From NCBI RefSeq assembly GCF_963693435.1, contig NZ_OY856306.1, forward strand, positions 1 through 64,000: 64,000 nt of DNA. The letters run 5' to 3'. Positions 10,023 to 19,670 of this stretch are shown here, one piece after another. The notes under the pieces were generated by a model. It saw only the letters and a list, made by a program, of their open reading frames with translations, made no database searches and had not been told where the DNA came from. Position 1 is the first letter of the stretch; each line of letters opens with the position of its first letter. The stretch is from Pasteurella atlantica (lineage in GTDB: Bacteria; Pseudomonadota; Gammaproteobacteria; Enterobacterales; Pasteurellaceae). The translations under genes were made by a program, and so were the position numbers.

Positions 10023-13000
10023 TTTGAGCAATATCTTTAGGTAAATTTACCGCTTCATCAATTGCTTGGTTTTTAATAAATACATCAAGTTGATTAAAGG
10101 CAATTTCAATACCATTTTCGGCAAATAACTGGTCAATTTTACGATTCAGAGCATCAACCGTGGTATTTCTGTCTGCAAGCTCACCAACATAAACACGTAA
10201 CTCGTGATCCAAGGTACTTGCACCAAAGCTAAGGAAATAGACAACAGGTGCGGGATCATCTAAAACAGTTTCGGTCTCTTCTGCTGCTTGTAATAGCAAT
10301 TTTTTAGTCAGATCCAAATCAGAGCCATAAGCAACACCAATACTAATAATGACACGAGTGGTAGCACTAGATAATGCCCAGTTGGTTAAACGTTCAGTGA
10401 CAAAATTTTTATTTGGCACAATCACTTCTTTTCCATCAAAATCCATCAAGGTTGTGGCTCGAATACGAATACGGGAAACCGTTCCTGAAAACTCACCGAC
10501 AGTAATCACATCACCAATTCGTACTGGACGTTCAAATAGGATAATAATACCTGAAATAAAGTTAGCAAAAATTTCTTGTAAACCAAATCCTAACCCAACA
10601 GAAAGGGCGGCAAATAGCCATTGTAGTTTTGCCCAAGACATCCCCAAAGAAGAAAATGCACTGGCTGAACCAATGGCAACGATAGCATAAGTTAATAATG
10701 TAGTAATGGTATAAGGTGTACCTTGTGATAACTTAATTCTTGAGAAAACAAAGATTTCAAGAATACTGCGAATATTACGTACTAACAGATACATTACTGT
10801 TAAAATAATGGTGGCGATCAATAGATTAAATAATGTAATAGTTTCTACTTCAGTACCATTTTCTGTCACCACAGTCTGCTTCCAAAGGGAAATATTATTC
10901 AGATAATCAGCAGACACAATCAACTCAGACCAAACGTTATAAAGCAAACTTGCAACAATTACCCACAAAATAATATTAGTAATATGAATAATTTGAGATT
11001 TTAAAATACCAACTTTAATACTCTCACTTTGTTGCGGAATGGAGATAATATCATCTGCGACACTCACTCCTTCCATCACTTTATTTCGACGCTGTTCTTG
11101 TAAACGGCGATAGGCTAAACGGCGTGATGCAACCTGTACCGCACGGTAAATAACATATCTTACAAGTAACCAAAGTACGATAATGATATAGGATGTAATG
11201 GTTAAAGAAATCAATTTTAAGGCAGTGTAGTAATAACCTATTGAAATTAAAGCAATAAGTCCTATCGGTGTCAGTTGAATAAGTAAACGTAACGTTGTCA
11301 GTAAAATATTTTCTGTTTTATCTACCTGAGTATTTTCATTATGAACATTTAATGCACGTTTAAAACTTGGAGCAAGAATAAAAATACAGAAAATAAGAGC
11401 AAAAATGCTAATAATCTGTCCAATGACGTCATCACCAATACCATTTTCAGTCACATTGGTAAAAATAGAGACATTCAATAAAATAATAACAACCATCATT
11501 CCTTTAAGAATTACCTTTTGAAAAGTTTGACAACTTTCTTCAGATAAACCAAAGTGTTTTACCGCAATGCCTTTTTCACTAAATAATGAAAGTATAAAGC
11601 TAAATAGCCATAAATACCCTGCTATCTTTAATGACCATTTCCAAATCTCAAGAGGTGAAGAGAAGCAGAAATAACCGACAAGTAACATTATCACCAAAAA
11701 CCATAGTATTCGAGGCAAAGTAAGAATGGTATTGTAAAAGAGAGCGATAGGTGTATGCCACTGGCTATCTGCATTTAATGAGTTAATTTGTCCATTAATC
11801 AACGCCAAATGCTGTTTTATTTTTGAACCAAAATAATAAATAATCAAGATAATAAAAATCAAAAAGCCGATGATAATAGATAAAGAGGTTAAATATTCAC
11901 CGCTATTTGAGAAATTAAATTTTTGAATAATATTTTGAAGTTGATAACTGAGTTGTTTTGGCAAAGATTTCAACCATTTAGTATTTATTGGTGCATTACT
12001 CTTTACCCAGAAACTTTGCTGTACGAGGGTATCTTCAATTTGTTGACTAATTTCAGACACTTGTTTTTGTACTAATTCTAAATTAATAGATAAATTTAAT
12101 TGATTATTTAAACTCGTTAGGGAATCAGATAATAATCTTTTACGTTCAGCCAGCACTTTATTTAACTGTTGAATTTCATCATCACTAAAGGTTACTTGAT
12201 TTGTTTTTTGTAATTCTTCAATGTACTGATTAGGAACATAAAGTTCGTTACGTTTTTGAGTCATATCAAAAATACGTACCCGTAGTTCAGAAATTTGATC
12301 GGGTAAATCTTTGATTGTTGTACTAAGGGGTAATTTTTGTTTTTGTTTTTGAATAATACGAGATAAAACAAGTGTTCCTTTTAAGGCACTAATTTGCTCT
12401 TTTAAAGTACGTTGCGTTTGGGTTAAATTATCCAAAATATTACGTAATCGTAATTCAGCTTGAGATAAGGTATTCGTCTCTTTTGTTTGACTAAGCAATT
12501 GCTTACTTAATTCTGTATTTATATTAAGTTCCGTTTGAATAGTTTGACTATGTTCTGTATTTAATTGTTGGTTCTGAACTTGTTCAAACTGCTCTTGAGA
12601 TTGTTGGAGACGCTTTTTATTAATATGAGCTTGAAGGGTTGTAATTTTATTTTGTAATATTGTTTCTTTGGATTGCAGTAAATCATATTGAGTTTGATAA
12701 AAAAGTGTAATTTTATCATTATTTTTAAGTAATTCTTTACTAAGACTACTTTTTAAATGTAATAATTTTTGTTCAATTAAATATTTATTTTTCAGAGAAG
12801 TGCGTAGGCTTTTATCTGATATAAGAGCATTAATTTTTTTACTAGATTCCGTATTCTCGGTTAAAATAGTTTGAGCATTCGTAGAGAGAGTATTTTGTTG
12901 AACTAAATTTGAATTAACTTCTGCTAACTTTTCTTGCAGTGTTTTAAGATGATGAATATTTTCTTCTAACTCTTGTTGCAGTTCATCGATCGTTATTTCA

Positions 13001-13329
13001 CTCTCAACCTCAGCATTATTTTGAGGAGGCTGTTGTGTCTGAGAAGCAATCTCTGTCTGTCCCTGTTGTATCTTAATATCAATATCAGTAAGTAATGTTT
13101 GCAAGGCTTGATTTTCTTGCTTTTGTAATTGAAGTTCTTCAAGTAATGTAAGAGATTCCTCCAAATCTTTAATGACAGCAGATAAACTTGAATCATTAAC
13201 ACTATTTTTTTTTGCTTCTTTTAATTGAATATTTAATTCTGCTTCTGTTGGCAATGCTGCTACAGCATTGTTACTTAAAAAACTAAATAACGTAAAAAAA
13301 AGAGTGATAAAAAAAAGGGGCTTTCGCAT
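10006..13329 (-). CDS. Large MscS-family mechanosensitive channel (MscK/MscM type)
   Basis: An inner-membrane channel expected to open on membrane tension and release solutes during hypo-osmotic shock. The 1107 residues start with a signal peptide ending in NAVAA. They continue with a periplasmic coiled-coil region (about 25-470) rich in Q, L and E, then about eleven hydrophobic segments (about 480-900). The MscS core follows: GLGFGLQEIFANFISGIIILFERP with the conserved pore-helix pattern, then RIGDVITVGEFSGTV. The length and layout match E. coli MscK (1120) and MscM/YjeP (1107), and I cannot choose between them. It precedes the M15 peptidase gene with an overlap. Confidence 0.9.
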   Translation of the reverse strand: MRKPLFFITLFFTLFSFLSNNAVAALPTEAELNIQLKEAKKNSVNDSSLSAVIKDLEESLTLLEELQLQKQENQALQTLLTDIDIKIQQGQTEIASQTQQPPQNNAEVESEITIDELQQELEENIHHLKTLQEKLAEVNSNLVQQNTLSTNAQTILTENTESSKKINALISDKSLRTSLKNKYLIEQKLLHLKSSLSKELLKNNDKITLFYQTQYDLLQSKETILQNKITTLQAHINKKRLQQSQEQFEQVQNQQLNTEHSQTIQTELNINTELSKQLLSQTKETNTLSQAELRLRNILDNLTQTQRTLKEQISALKGTLVLSRIIQKQKQKLPLSTTIKDLPDQISELRVRIFDMTQKRNELYVPNQYIEELQKTNQVTFSDDEIQQLNKVLAERKRLLSDSLTSLNNQLNLSINLELVQKQVSEISQQIEDTLVQQSFWVKSNAPINTKWLKSLPKQLSYQLQNIIQKFNFSNSGEYLTSLSIIIGFLIFIILIIYYFGSKIKQHLALINGQINSLNADSQWHTPIALFYNTILTLPRILWFLVIMLLVGYFCFSSPLEIWKWSLKIAGYLWLFSFILSLFSEKGIAVKHFGLSEESCQTFQKVILKGMMVVIILLNVSIFTNVTENGIGDDVIGQIISIFALIFCIFILAPSFKRALNVHNENTQVDKTENILLTTLRLLIQLTPIGLIALISIGYYYTALKLISLTITSYIIIVLWLLVRYVIYRAVQVASRRLAYRRLQEQRRNKVMEGVSVADDIISIPQQSESIKVGILKSQIIHITNIILWVIVASLLYNVWSELIVSADYLNNISLWKQTVVTENGTEVETITLFNLLIATIILTVMYLLVRNIRSILEIFVFSRIKLSQGTPYTITTLLTYAIVAIGSASAFSSLGMSWAKLQWLFAALSVGLGFGLQEIFANFISGIIILFERPVRIGDVITVGEFSGTVSRIRIRATTLMDFDGKEVIVPNKNFVTERLTNWALSSATTRVIISIGVAYGSDLDLTKKLLLQAAEETETVLDDPAPVVYFLSFGASTLDHELRVYVGELADRNTTVDALNRKIDQLFAENGIEIAFNQLDVFIKNQAIDEAVNLPKDIAQNVQAG

Positions 13330-13354
13330 TGTATTTCGTATTCCTAAAGTAAAT

Positions 13355-13408
13355 AGGCGGTAACATTCTTTTGAAAATTTGCAAATTCTTTATACAAAGT
13401 TACCGCTA
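13355..13408. repeat. Converging pair of uptake-signal-like motifs
   Basis: GGCGGTAAC at the left faces GTTACCGCT at the right, with an AAATTTGCAAATT centre. The arrangement can form a stem and lies between prc and the channel gene. It may serve as the terminator of proQ-prc. Confidence 0.65.
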
Positions 13409-13426
13409 TAAATAGTTAAATTACTG

Positions 13427-15439
13427 TTATTTCGTATTAATATTTAGCCAATCAGCCATCATTTTTTCTGTTTCTTTTAAAACAAAATCAGGGGCTTCAT
13501 AATCTTTTGGCAACGCCTCTAAGTTTTTCAATGGTTTTTTACCTTCACGTTTGAAACGTGCATTTAGATGACGTAAATCACGCTGTTCATCTGCTTGGCG
13601 TCTTTTTTGACGTGCTTTTAAATTGAGCGATAAAAATTTTTCATTATCTTCTTCACGTTCAATGGCAATATCTTCTGCTAATGCAATAAATTCAGGATCT
13701 TTAGCAATTCGCTGAAGATGATTTTTCGTTAAGTAAGGCACCACATCACGTGCATTTGATGTAATTTTATACTCAGCTGGTGTGATTCTATCCCAAGGAA
13801 GAGCATTATCTTCAAAACGTTCACCGACTTCTTTCGCATTGATAATTTCAGGGTAATGAATATCTGGTTCTACCCCTTTTTGCTGCGTACTTCCGCCATT
13901 AATACGATAGAATTTTTGAATCGTATATTGTAACATTCCAAGTTGTTTATTTGCTGTATCAAACATACTCTTTAAGGAGCGTCCTTGTTGTACTGTTCCT
14001 TTTCCAAAAGTTGTTTGTCCAACAATAATAGCACGATTATAATCTTGCATTGCGGCTGCAAAAATTTCTGATGCCGAAGCACTATGGCGATCGATCATCA
14101 CGATAATTTTTCCGTTGTATAAAATACTTGGATCACTATCCACATAAACTTTAATACGATCAAACGCATCTCGTACTTGTACAACAGGTCCTTGTTCAAT
14201 AAACAAACTAGTCAAACGGATAACTTCTTTTAATGAACCACCACCATCCGCACGTAAATCAATAATTAATCCATTAATATTTTTTTCATTTACTTCTGTT
14301 AATAATTTCTGTACATCTTTGGTTAAACCCATATAAAACGTTGGAATTTCAATCACCGCAACTTGTTTACCATTAATTTTATTCGTAGTCAGTTTTGCTG
14401 CACTTTCTTCTAAGCGGATAGTATCACGAATAAGGGTCACAATATGGTTTTTTCCGCCTTTTGCTGGCTCAATTTCAAGGCGTACTTTGGTGCCTTTTTT
14501 TCCTTTAATTTTATCCACCACATCATTAATCCGCCAACCTACAACATCTTCAATTTCACCCGTCGCTTGTCCAACACCGACAATTTTATCATCAATATGA
14601 ATTTGTTTACTACGTGCAGCTGGCGCACCTTTTACTAAAGATTTAATTGTGGTGAAATCATCATCCATATAAAGTGTTGCACCAATACCTTCAAGAGACA
14701 ACTTCATACTTTCTTCAAAACGTTGTGCACTACGAGGAGAAAGATAAGTCGTGTGCGGATCAATTTCTCTTGTAAAAGAATTTAAGTACGTTTGTAAAAT
14801 ATCATCTGCATTGGTTTGAGTTAAACGACGAATAGAAATATTGTAACGTTTGGTTAATTTTTTTTGTGTTTCTTTCCACGTTTTATGTTTAAGATATTGA
14901 GTGATCACATCATATTTATAACGTTGTTCCCATAATTTTTCAGCATCTTCGGTTGTTTTTGGAAACGGGGCTTTTTCACGATCTTTTTCAATTTTATCAT
15001 TCGTGGTTAAATCAGGCTCTTTTTCAACTAATTTTAGCAAATAACGGTAACGCTGATAACGACGTTTTGCCATTAGATCATAAATTTTATAAGCTGCATC
15101 CAGTTTTCCATAATAAAGTTCATCATCAAGTTGATCAGCATATTTTACACGTAGCATATCCACATCAGATTGTAAAAAAATCTTATGACTACCATCTAAC
15201 CAATCAATATAACGATCAAATATTTGATTTGAAAAATGATCATCAAGCTCAAATTTACGATAATGAGATTGAACCAAACGGCTCGTCACTCGCTTCGTAG
15301 AAACGAGGTGATCGTCTGTTGGTTGTGGAGTGATAATATCACTCTCTTTAATTTGAGGTTCACCAGCAATACTCAAGTTACTCGCAAAAGTAGTAAAACA
15401 ACAAATTAATGTGAAGGTTATTGTTTTAATCAATTTCAT
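13427..15439 (-). CDS. prc: Carboxy-terminal (tail-specific) protease Prc
   Basis: A periplasmic serine protease that trims or degrades proteins from exposed nonpolar C-termini, including FtsI and cell-wall hydrolases in E. coli. The 670-residue length is close to E. coli Prc (682). A signal peptide ends near SNLSIAGE. A PDZ domain lies at about 240-330 (SLEGIGATLYMDDD...KGKKGTKVRLEI). The protease core holds the nucleophile region DRHSASASEIFAAA and the general-base lysine in TTFGKGTVQQ. It follows proQ by 8 bases, the same proQ-prc order as in E. coli. Confidence 0.96.
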   Translation of the reverse strand: MKLIKTITFTLICCFTTFASNLSIAGEPQIKESDIITPQPTDDHLVSTKRVTSRLVQSHYRKFELDDHFSNQIFDRYIDWLDGSHKIFLQSDVDMLRVKYADQLDDELYYGKLDAAYKIYDLMAKRRYQRYRYLLKLVEKEPDLTTNDKIEKDREKAPFPKTTEDAEKLWEQRYKYDVITQYLKHKTWKETQKKLTKRYNISIRRLTQTNADDILQTYLNSFTREIDPHTTYLSPRSAQRFEESMKLSLEGIGATLYMDDDFTTIKSLVKGAPAARSKQIHIDDKIVGVGQATGEIEDVVGWRINDVVDKIKGKKGTKVRLEIEPAKGGKNHIVTLIRDTIRLEESAAKLTTNKINGKQVAVIEIPTFYMGLTKDVQKLLTEVNEKNINGLIIDLRADGGGSLKEVIRLTSLFIEQGPVVQVRDAFDRIKVYVDSDPSILYNGKIIVMIDRHSASASEIFAAAMQDYNRAIIVGQTTFGKGTVQQGRSLKSMFDTANKQLGMLQYTIQKFYRINGGSTQQKGVEPDIHYPEIINAKEVGERFEDNALPWDRITPAEYKITSNARDVVPYLTKNHLQRIAKDPEFIALAEDIAIEREEDNEKFLSLNLKARQKRRQADEQRDLRHLNARFKREGKKPLKNLEALPKDYEAPDFVLKETEKMMADWLNINTK

Positions 15440-15447
15440 AGTGTGAA

Positions 15448-16110
15448 TTAAACGAAGAGAGTATTAAAAGTAACGTTTAATATAAGCCCTGAAGTAAGTT
15501 GTACTCTCGCTTCTTGTTTTTCAACAGCTAAGACTGTTGCTGCTTGCACCGTACTTCCAATTTTCACTTTAACTTTTGTACCTTTGGTGATTTCTGTCGT
15601 ATCTATAGCGGTTAGATTTTCAGGTTTTTTTACCTTTTCAGTACGAGGTTTTCTTTGTGCTGTTGCATTATCATTTTTTCTTTCTTCAAGCGTTTTTTTC
15701 TTAAAAAACTCTTTACGCTCTGCTTTACGTTGTTGTGCTTTACGCTCCGCCACCATTTTCTTTGATTCCGCCAACGTTTGGGCAGCGTGTAGAGCTTGAT
15801 CAGCATCAATAACACCAGCAGGATTACCCTCTAAATCAACACGTTCTGCCCCTTCTTTACAAGCATTAAGATAACGCCAACCCATAGTATAACCACGCAT
15901 TGCCTGGCGGAGCATTGTTTTACTTACTTTTTCATCACCTTCTAATGCAAGTGCAAGATCTTGGAACAAACCAACTTTAAGTGGTTTTGCTTCTCCTTCA
16001 ATAGAAAAGCAAAGAGGAAATTTTTCAGCTAAGTATGCAATCGTTTGTTTTACACTCATCGTTGTTTTGGTGGTTTGGGTTACTTGTTCTTCAATTTGTT
16101 GTTCAGACAT
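15448..16110 (-). CDS. proQ: RNA chaperone ProQ
   Basis: A FinO-family global RNA-binding protein that stabilises small RNAs and the 3' ends of messages. The 220 residues contain the FinO-type domain at about 10-125, with FPLCFSIEGEAKPLKVGLFQDL and LRQAMRGYTMGWRYLNA. A basic, low-complexity linker follows (about 126-165; KAERKEFFKKKTLEERK), then a small C-terminal Tudor-like domain ending in VQLTSGLILNVTFNTLFV. The layout equals E. coli ProQ (232). It is the first gene of a proQ-prc unit. Confidence 0.95.
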   Translation of the reverse strand: MSEQQIEEQVTQTTKTTMSVKQTIAYLAEKFPLCFSIEGEAKPLKVGLFQDLALALEGDEKVSKTMLRQAMRGYTMGWRYLNACKEGAERVDLEGNPAGVIDADQALHAAQTLAESKKMVAERKAQQRKAERKEFFKKKTLEERKNDNATAQRKPRTEKVKKPENLTAIDTTEITKGTKVKVKIGSTVQAATVLAVEKQEARVQLTSGLILNVTFNTLFV

Positions 16111-16215
16111 AGTTTTTCCGTTAAGTTATAAGTAATTTATTTAAATTGGTGCAATTATATTTTATTTGTCTTCATTCATCTATATAAATTCAAAAGAAAT
16201 GCGAATTTTATCAAA

Positions 16216-16244
16216 ATAAAACCGCTCACAGAAATGTAAGCGGT
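16216..16244 (-). terminator. Terminator of gph-trpS built from an uptake-motif palindrome
   Basis: On the minus strand ACCGCTTAC and GTGAGCGGT pair around a short loop, followed by TTTTATTTTG. The stem contains the AAGCGGT-like core in both orientations. It ends the trpS transcript, 50 bases beyond the stop codon. Confidence 0.7.
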
Positions 16245-16296
16245 ATGATACCTTTAAGTTTTTGCATTTTTAGATTAAATTCAGTATAAATGTAAA

Positions 16297-17331
16297 TTAT
16301 GCAACAAATCCGACCGCTTGATACACCTCTTTTAAAGTCTCCTGTGCTTTTGCTCTCGCTTTTTTTGCACCATCACGATAGATTTGCTCTAATAATGCTT
16401 CATTATTACGAAAATGATGGAAACGCTCTTGTAAATCAGTCAGCAATGTAGAAACCTCATCTGCCACCGCTGTTTTTAAATGACCATACATTTTGCCTTC
16501 AAATTCAGCTTCCAACTGTGCAATAGTCTTACCTGTAACTGCCGATAAAATATCTAATAAATTAGACACGCCTGCTTTATTTTTTACATCATAACGTACC
16601 ACAGGTGGCTCATCACCGTCCGTCATTGCTCGTTTAATTTTTTTTGCTACAGCTTTTGGATCTTCTAATAAACCAATCACATTTTTACGGTTATCGTCCG
16701 ATTTTGACATCTTTTTGGTTGGTTCAAGTAATGACATTACTCTTGCACCTTGTTTTGCAATAAAGACTTCTGGCACTTCAAAAATCCCTTTAGTGACATT
16801 ACCCTCTGTATCTTTTTCGCCATAAATCGCATTAAACCGCTCAGCAATATCACGGGTAATTTCTAAATGCTGACGCTGATCATCGCCTACAGGCACTTGA
16901 TTGGCTTGATATAACAAAATATCTGATGCCATTAAAATAGGATAAGTAAACAACCCAACATTCACATTTTCTTCATAACGTGCTGATTTATCTTTAAATT
17001 GCGTCATTCGGTTCATTTCACCAAAGTAAGTGTAACAATTTAACGTCCAGGCTAATTGGGTATGTTCAGGTACGTGAGATTGAATAAAAATGGTGCTTTT
17101 TTCAGGATCAATACCACAAGCAAGATAAAGTGCTAACACATCTAAGGTTGCTTTACGCAAGGCTTCTGGATCTTGGCGAACTGTAATTGCGTGTAAATCC
17201 ACGATGCAGTATAGACAGTCATAATCATCTTGCATTTTCACCCACTGACGTAACGCGCCTAAATAATTTCCTAATGTAAGCTCACCTGACGGTTGAACAC
17301 CACTAAATACGACTGGTTTTTTTGTTGTCAT
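16297..17331 (-). CDS. trpS: Tryptophan--tRNA ligase
   Basis: A class I aminoacyl-tRNA synthetase that attaches tryptophan to tRNA-Trp. A tRNA-Trp gene is present at 58380-58455. The 344-residue length is typical. The HIGH-like motif appears as [14 protein letters not shown] near residue 15. The KMSKS loop appears as [10 protein letters not shown] near 205, and the bacterial TrpRS segment [23 protein letters not shown] is split around residue 100. It follows gph by 38 bases, the conserved gph-trpS order seen in E. coli. Confidence 0.97.
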   Translation of the reverse strand: MTTKKPVVFSGVQPSGELTLGNYLGALRQWVKMQDDYDCLYCIVDLHAITVRQDPEALRKATLDVLALYLACGIDPEKSTIFIQSHVPEHTQLAWTLNCYTYFGEMNRMTQFKDKSARYEENVNVGLFTYPILMASDILLYQANQVPVGDDQRQHLEITRDIAERFNAIYGEKDTEGNVTKGIFEVPEVFIAKQGARVMSLLEPTKKMSKSDDNRKNVIGLLEDPKAVAKKIKRAMTDGDEPPVVRYDVKNKAGVSNLLDILSAVTGKTIAQLEAEFEGKMYGHLKTAVADEVSTLLTDLQERFHHFRNNEALLEQIYRDGAKKARAKAQETLKEVYQAVGFVA

Positions 17332-17369
17332 TTTAATTTCCTATTTCTTCCTGTTAATTCTAGCTATGA

Positions 17370-18038
17370 TTATACAATGTTTAAAATTTCTGCAAAGTCT
17401 TCACACACATAATCTGGCTTCGATTCACTAATTGGTATATTGTAATTGTAACCATAAGTTAAGCCAACACTTTTACACCCAGCAGCTTTTGCCACCAAAA
17501 TATCATTTTTAGAATCCCCCACAAATAACACTTCATTTGGATAGCACCCAAATTTACCGAATAAATAAAATAGGGGAGCTGGGTGTGGTTTAACTAAAGG
17601 TAGCGATTGCCCACCTAAGGTTTCTGAAAATAGATGATCAATCCCAAAAGCTTTTAATACAGGTTGTACGTGCTTAGTTGGTTTATTGGTTACCACGGCT
17701 AAAATATAGCCTTTCTTATGCAAGGCTTCTAAGGTAGATTTTACATTATCAAACAACACGCTTTTATTACACACATTTTCACCATAAAAATAATCAAAAC
17801 GTTGTTTAAGTTGTGCGATTTGTTCAGCATTAAATTGCTCCGCCTTGCCTGACCATTCTAAGCCTTTTTGAAATAAAACATCTGCCCCTTTACCGATCCA
17901 CGTAAGCACAGTTTCCTCTGGTGCTGGTGGTAATCCAACTTCTGCAAAAGCAGAATTTAATGATAAGGTTAAATCTGGCAGACTATTCACTAATGTACCG
18001 TCTAAATCAAATCCGATAAGTTTAAATTTGTTGTTCAT
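17370..18038 (-). CDS. gph: Phosphoglycolate phosphatase
   Basis: A HAD-superfamily phosphatase that removes 2-phosphoglycolate, for example from DNA repair of 3'-phosphoglycolate ends. The ATG at 18038 is chosen because AAAGGAT lies at good spacing before it and the protein then begins MNNKFKLIGFDLDGTLVNS, as in homologues. A longer in-frame start at 18086 adds a lysine-rich tail without support. Motif I is DLDGT at 10-14, motif III is VKPHPAP near 152, and motif IV is FVGDSKNDILVAKAAG near 170. The product is 222 residues. It forms an operon with trpS. Confidence 0.93.
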   Translation of the reverse strand: MNNKFKLIGFDLDGTLVNSLPDLTLSLNSAFAEVGLPPAPEETVLTWIGKGADVLFQKGLEWSGKAEQFNAEQIAQLKQRFDYFYGENVCNKSVLFDNVKSTLEALHKKGYILAVVTNKPTKHVQPVLKAFGIDHLFSETLGGQSLPLVKPHPAPLFYLFGKFGCYPNEVLFVGDSKNDILVAKAAGCKSVGLTYGYNYNIPISESKPDYVCEDFAEILNIV

Positions 18039-18079
18039 TTTATTATCCTTTTTATTTTTAATATAAATTTTAAAAAATA

Positions 18080-18107
18080 TTGTCATTATTATCGCTTTTG
18101 CTATAAT
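18080..18107 (+). promoter_or_regulatory. Strong-looking sigma70 promoter in the gph/DUF3800 gap
   Basis: TTGTCA (18080-18085) and TATAAT (18102-18107) are separated by 16 bases. The promoter points rightward, against both flanking genes, so it is not their promoter. Confidence 0.6.
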
Positions 18108-18113
18108 GAAGTC

Positions 18114-18182
18114 ATAAATGGATTGGGAGTTCCTAGTCGGCGTTATAGTCTTGGTGGTTTCATCGAGACTTTTCGCTTTTTT
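18114..18182 (+). ncRNA. Candidate small RNA of about 70 nt
   Basis: Downstream of the promoter at 18080-18107, the transcript would end in a hairpin in which AGUCUUGGUG pairs fully with CAUCGAGACU. It has two G-U wobbles and a GUUU loop, and is followed by UUUUCGCUUUUUU. The wobbles pair only in plus-strand RNA, which supports that orientation. The stop codon of the DUF3800 gene begins directly after the T-run. I do not recognise a named RNA family. Confidence 0.45.
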
Positions 18183-18185
18183 ATA

Positions 18186-18938
18186 CTAAGGAAAATGCTT
18201 TAATCCCTTTTGATCAAACCCTTTACCCACATTTTCTCGTCCTCCAGAGCAATAAAACTTATTTTTCAAAATATCCATAGCTTGATTAGGCTGAGTTGAA
18301 TCCAAAATATAGCGTCCTATTGGTCTTGCAACAAGATCAGCAAGTTGTAATCCAACTGAATTTGTTTGTTTAGAAGCTATTCTAACTCTAAAAGGTAATA
18401 CTTGATTAAATTTATTTTCACCATTACAAATTCGCAAAAACTCAATTTCTAATGCTTGATCTTCTTTTTTACCCCTACTTTCCACCACAACAAAAGTAAT
18501 TTTATCCTGCTGATTTTTCTCTTTCACAAACTCATAAAGTGTTTCTAAACAATGTTTTAATGAAAAGTGATAGGGGTGCATTTCTCGTTGCTGTTGCTGA
18601 ATTTTATTCTTTTCTATCACACAAGATGCCAAAATAAAATTACTATTTTTCATTATTCCTGATAGAGAATTAAGAAAAATATTTTTTTCTTCCCTTGACT
18701 TAAACAATGTAAAATTGCCTTTTTCTTTACGAATGTCGTGTTCATGGAAAACAACAAGGTCATGTCCAAAATAATCAAACTTTAATTTTTGGATTGAAGT
18801 AACTACATTCTTTCTGTAATGATCTTTATAAAAAATACAAAATGCCAGAACAAAAATAGGATAATTTCCATCTATTGAACTCAGACTATGATCTCCACTC
18901 TCATCAACATACACAATAAAATCACTAAATTCATTCAT
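18186..18938 (-). CDS. DUF3800 domain protein
   Basis: A 250-residue protein with the DUF3800 signature at its N-terminus (VYVDESGDHS near residue 10) and further acidic or conserved residues: HEHDIRK near 63, VVVESRGKKED near 150, and LQLADLVARPIGR near 215. The pattern of separated D/E residues and a final QLAD helix resembles an RNase H-like fold, as proposed for the family, but activity is unproven. It stands alone at the left edge of the accessory island and is more AT-rich than its core neighbours. Such genes are often strain-variable and found near mobile or defence genes. Confidence 0.8.
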   Translation of the reverse strand: MNEFSDFIVYVDESGDHSLSSIDGNYPIFVLAFCIFYKDHYRKNVVTSIQKLKFDYFGHDLVVFHEHDIRKEKGNFTLFKSREEKNIFLNSLSGIMKNSNFILASCVIEKNKIQQQQREMHPYHFSLKHCLETLYEFVKEKNQQDKITFVVVESRGKKEDQALEIEFLRICNGENKFNQVLPFRVRIASKQTNSVGLQLADLVARPIGRYILDSTQPNQAMDILKNKFYCSGGRENVGKGFDQKGLKHFP

Positions 18939-19220
18939 AATTTACTCCATATTACTCAACTAAAACCAACTCTCACTAACACCTCTTCGTAACCTACTGA
19001 CTCTAAAAAAATTTAAACAGTTTAAATCACAAACGAAATAAACATTACTCCATATATAAAAGAGTTTTTAAAAATGCACCTTTTTATGGGCAATCATTTA
19101 ATCTTTTTCTAAGATACAGTAATTAATACTAAGAAGGATTTTTCCTAAAGTTGGAAGATATTATATACTAAATTAAATTGAAATCAGTACTGGACATTTA
19201 CATAAATAGTTATTTGGTTC

Positions 19221-19264
19221 GTAGGGGTGGCATTAGCAAACGTTAGTTTGCGTATATCCACCCG
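19221..19264 (+). repeat. REP-like palindrome, copy 1
   Basis: It begins with GTAG, the tetranucleotide head seen in many REP elements. GGGTGG then pairs with CCACCC around an inner palindrome GCAAAC-GTTA-GTTTGC. It matches copy 2 on the opposite strand through ATTAG(C/T)AAACGT and the GTATAT on the right arm. Confidence 0.6.
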
Positions 19265-19307
19265 TTGCTCTAGAAAAAATAATCTAAAACCCTATAAAGT
19301 CTAAAAG

Positions 19308-19338
19308 AGAGCGGTCAAATAAAATGAATAATTTGCAA
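19308..19338 (+). repeat. Uptake-signal-like sequence
   Basis: AGAGCGGTCAAAT, spacer, AATTTGCAAAA. It faces a second copy at 19436-19467. Confidence 0.65.
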
Positions 19339-19359
19339 AATATGTTATCCCGTGCATTT

Positions 19360-19400
19360 GGGAGCATATACGTAAACTACGTTTACTAATACTCCCCGAC
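19360..19400 (-). repeat. REP-like palindrome, copy 2 (inverted)
   Basis: Read on the minus strand it starts GTCGGGGAG. It carries the inner palindrome GTAAAC-GTA-GTTTAC and closes with CTCCC. The internal ATTAGTAAACGT and ACGTATAT segments match copy 1. Confidence 0.6.
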
Positions 19401-19435
19401 AAAATCATAGTACTAATTTAAGTTTGGTTTACTAT

Positions 19436-19467
19436 ATTTGCAAAAATTTGTGATCATCTTACCGCTA
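19436..19467 (-). repeat. Uptake-signal-like sequence
   Basis: Minus strand TAGCGGTAAGATGATCACAA followed by ATTTTTGCAAAT. Confidence 0.6.
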
Positions 19468-19670
19468 TTAACTGGCTTTATAAATAAAAGAGTGGATTGA
19501 CTGTTGAATATTTGGGAGCACTGAAACGATGGGGATTTATCAATATTATTAGATACTACTTAATTTATTTCTCTTGTTATTACTCTGTACCAAAACAAGC
19601 TTATTTTTATAACTTGTAATTGTTTCATAATCATTTTCCTTATTTGGATATTTACAACATGCTATTCTAA

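Larger units (their letters stand above)
18939..19670. repeat. 732-bp noncoding gap with REP-like pair and two uptake motifs
   Basis: No open frame of useful length is seen. The gap contains two REP-like palindromes in opposite orientation and two converging uptake-signal-like motifs, listed separately. The remaining sequence is plain AT-rich DNA. Confidence 0.6.

Noticed and set aside
14953-15300. 115-codon plus-strand frame inside prc
   Set aside because: Antisense shadow of prc; composition follows the reverse complement of prc codons and there is no ribosome site.
19229-19256. PurR-like operator (GCAAACG-type palindrome)
   Set aside because: The palindrome is the inner stem of a REP-like element that recurs inverted at 19360-19400, and no purine gene is adjacent.
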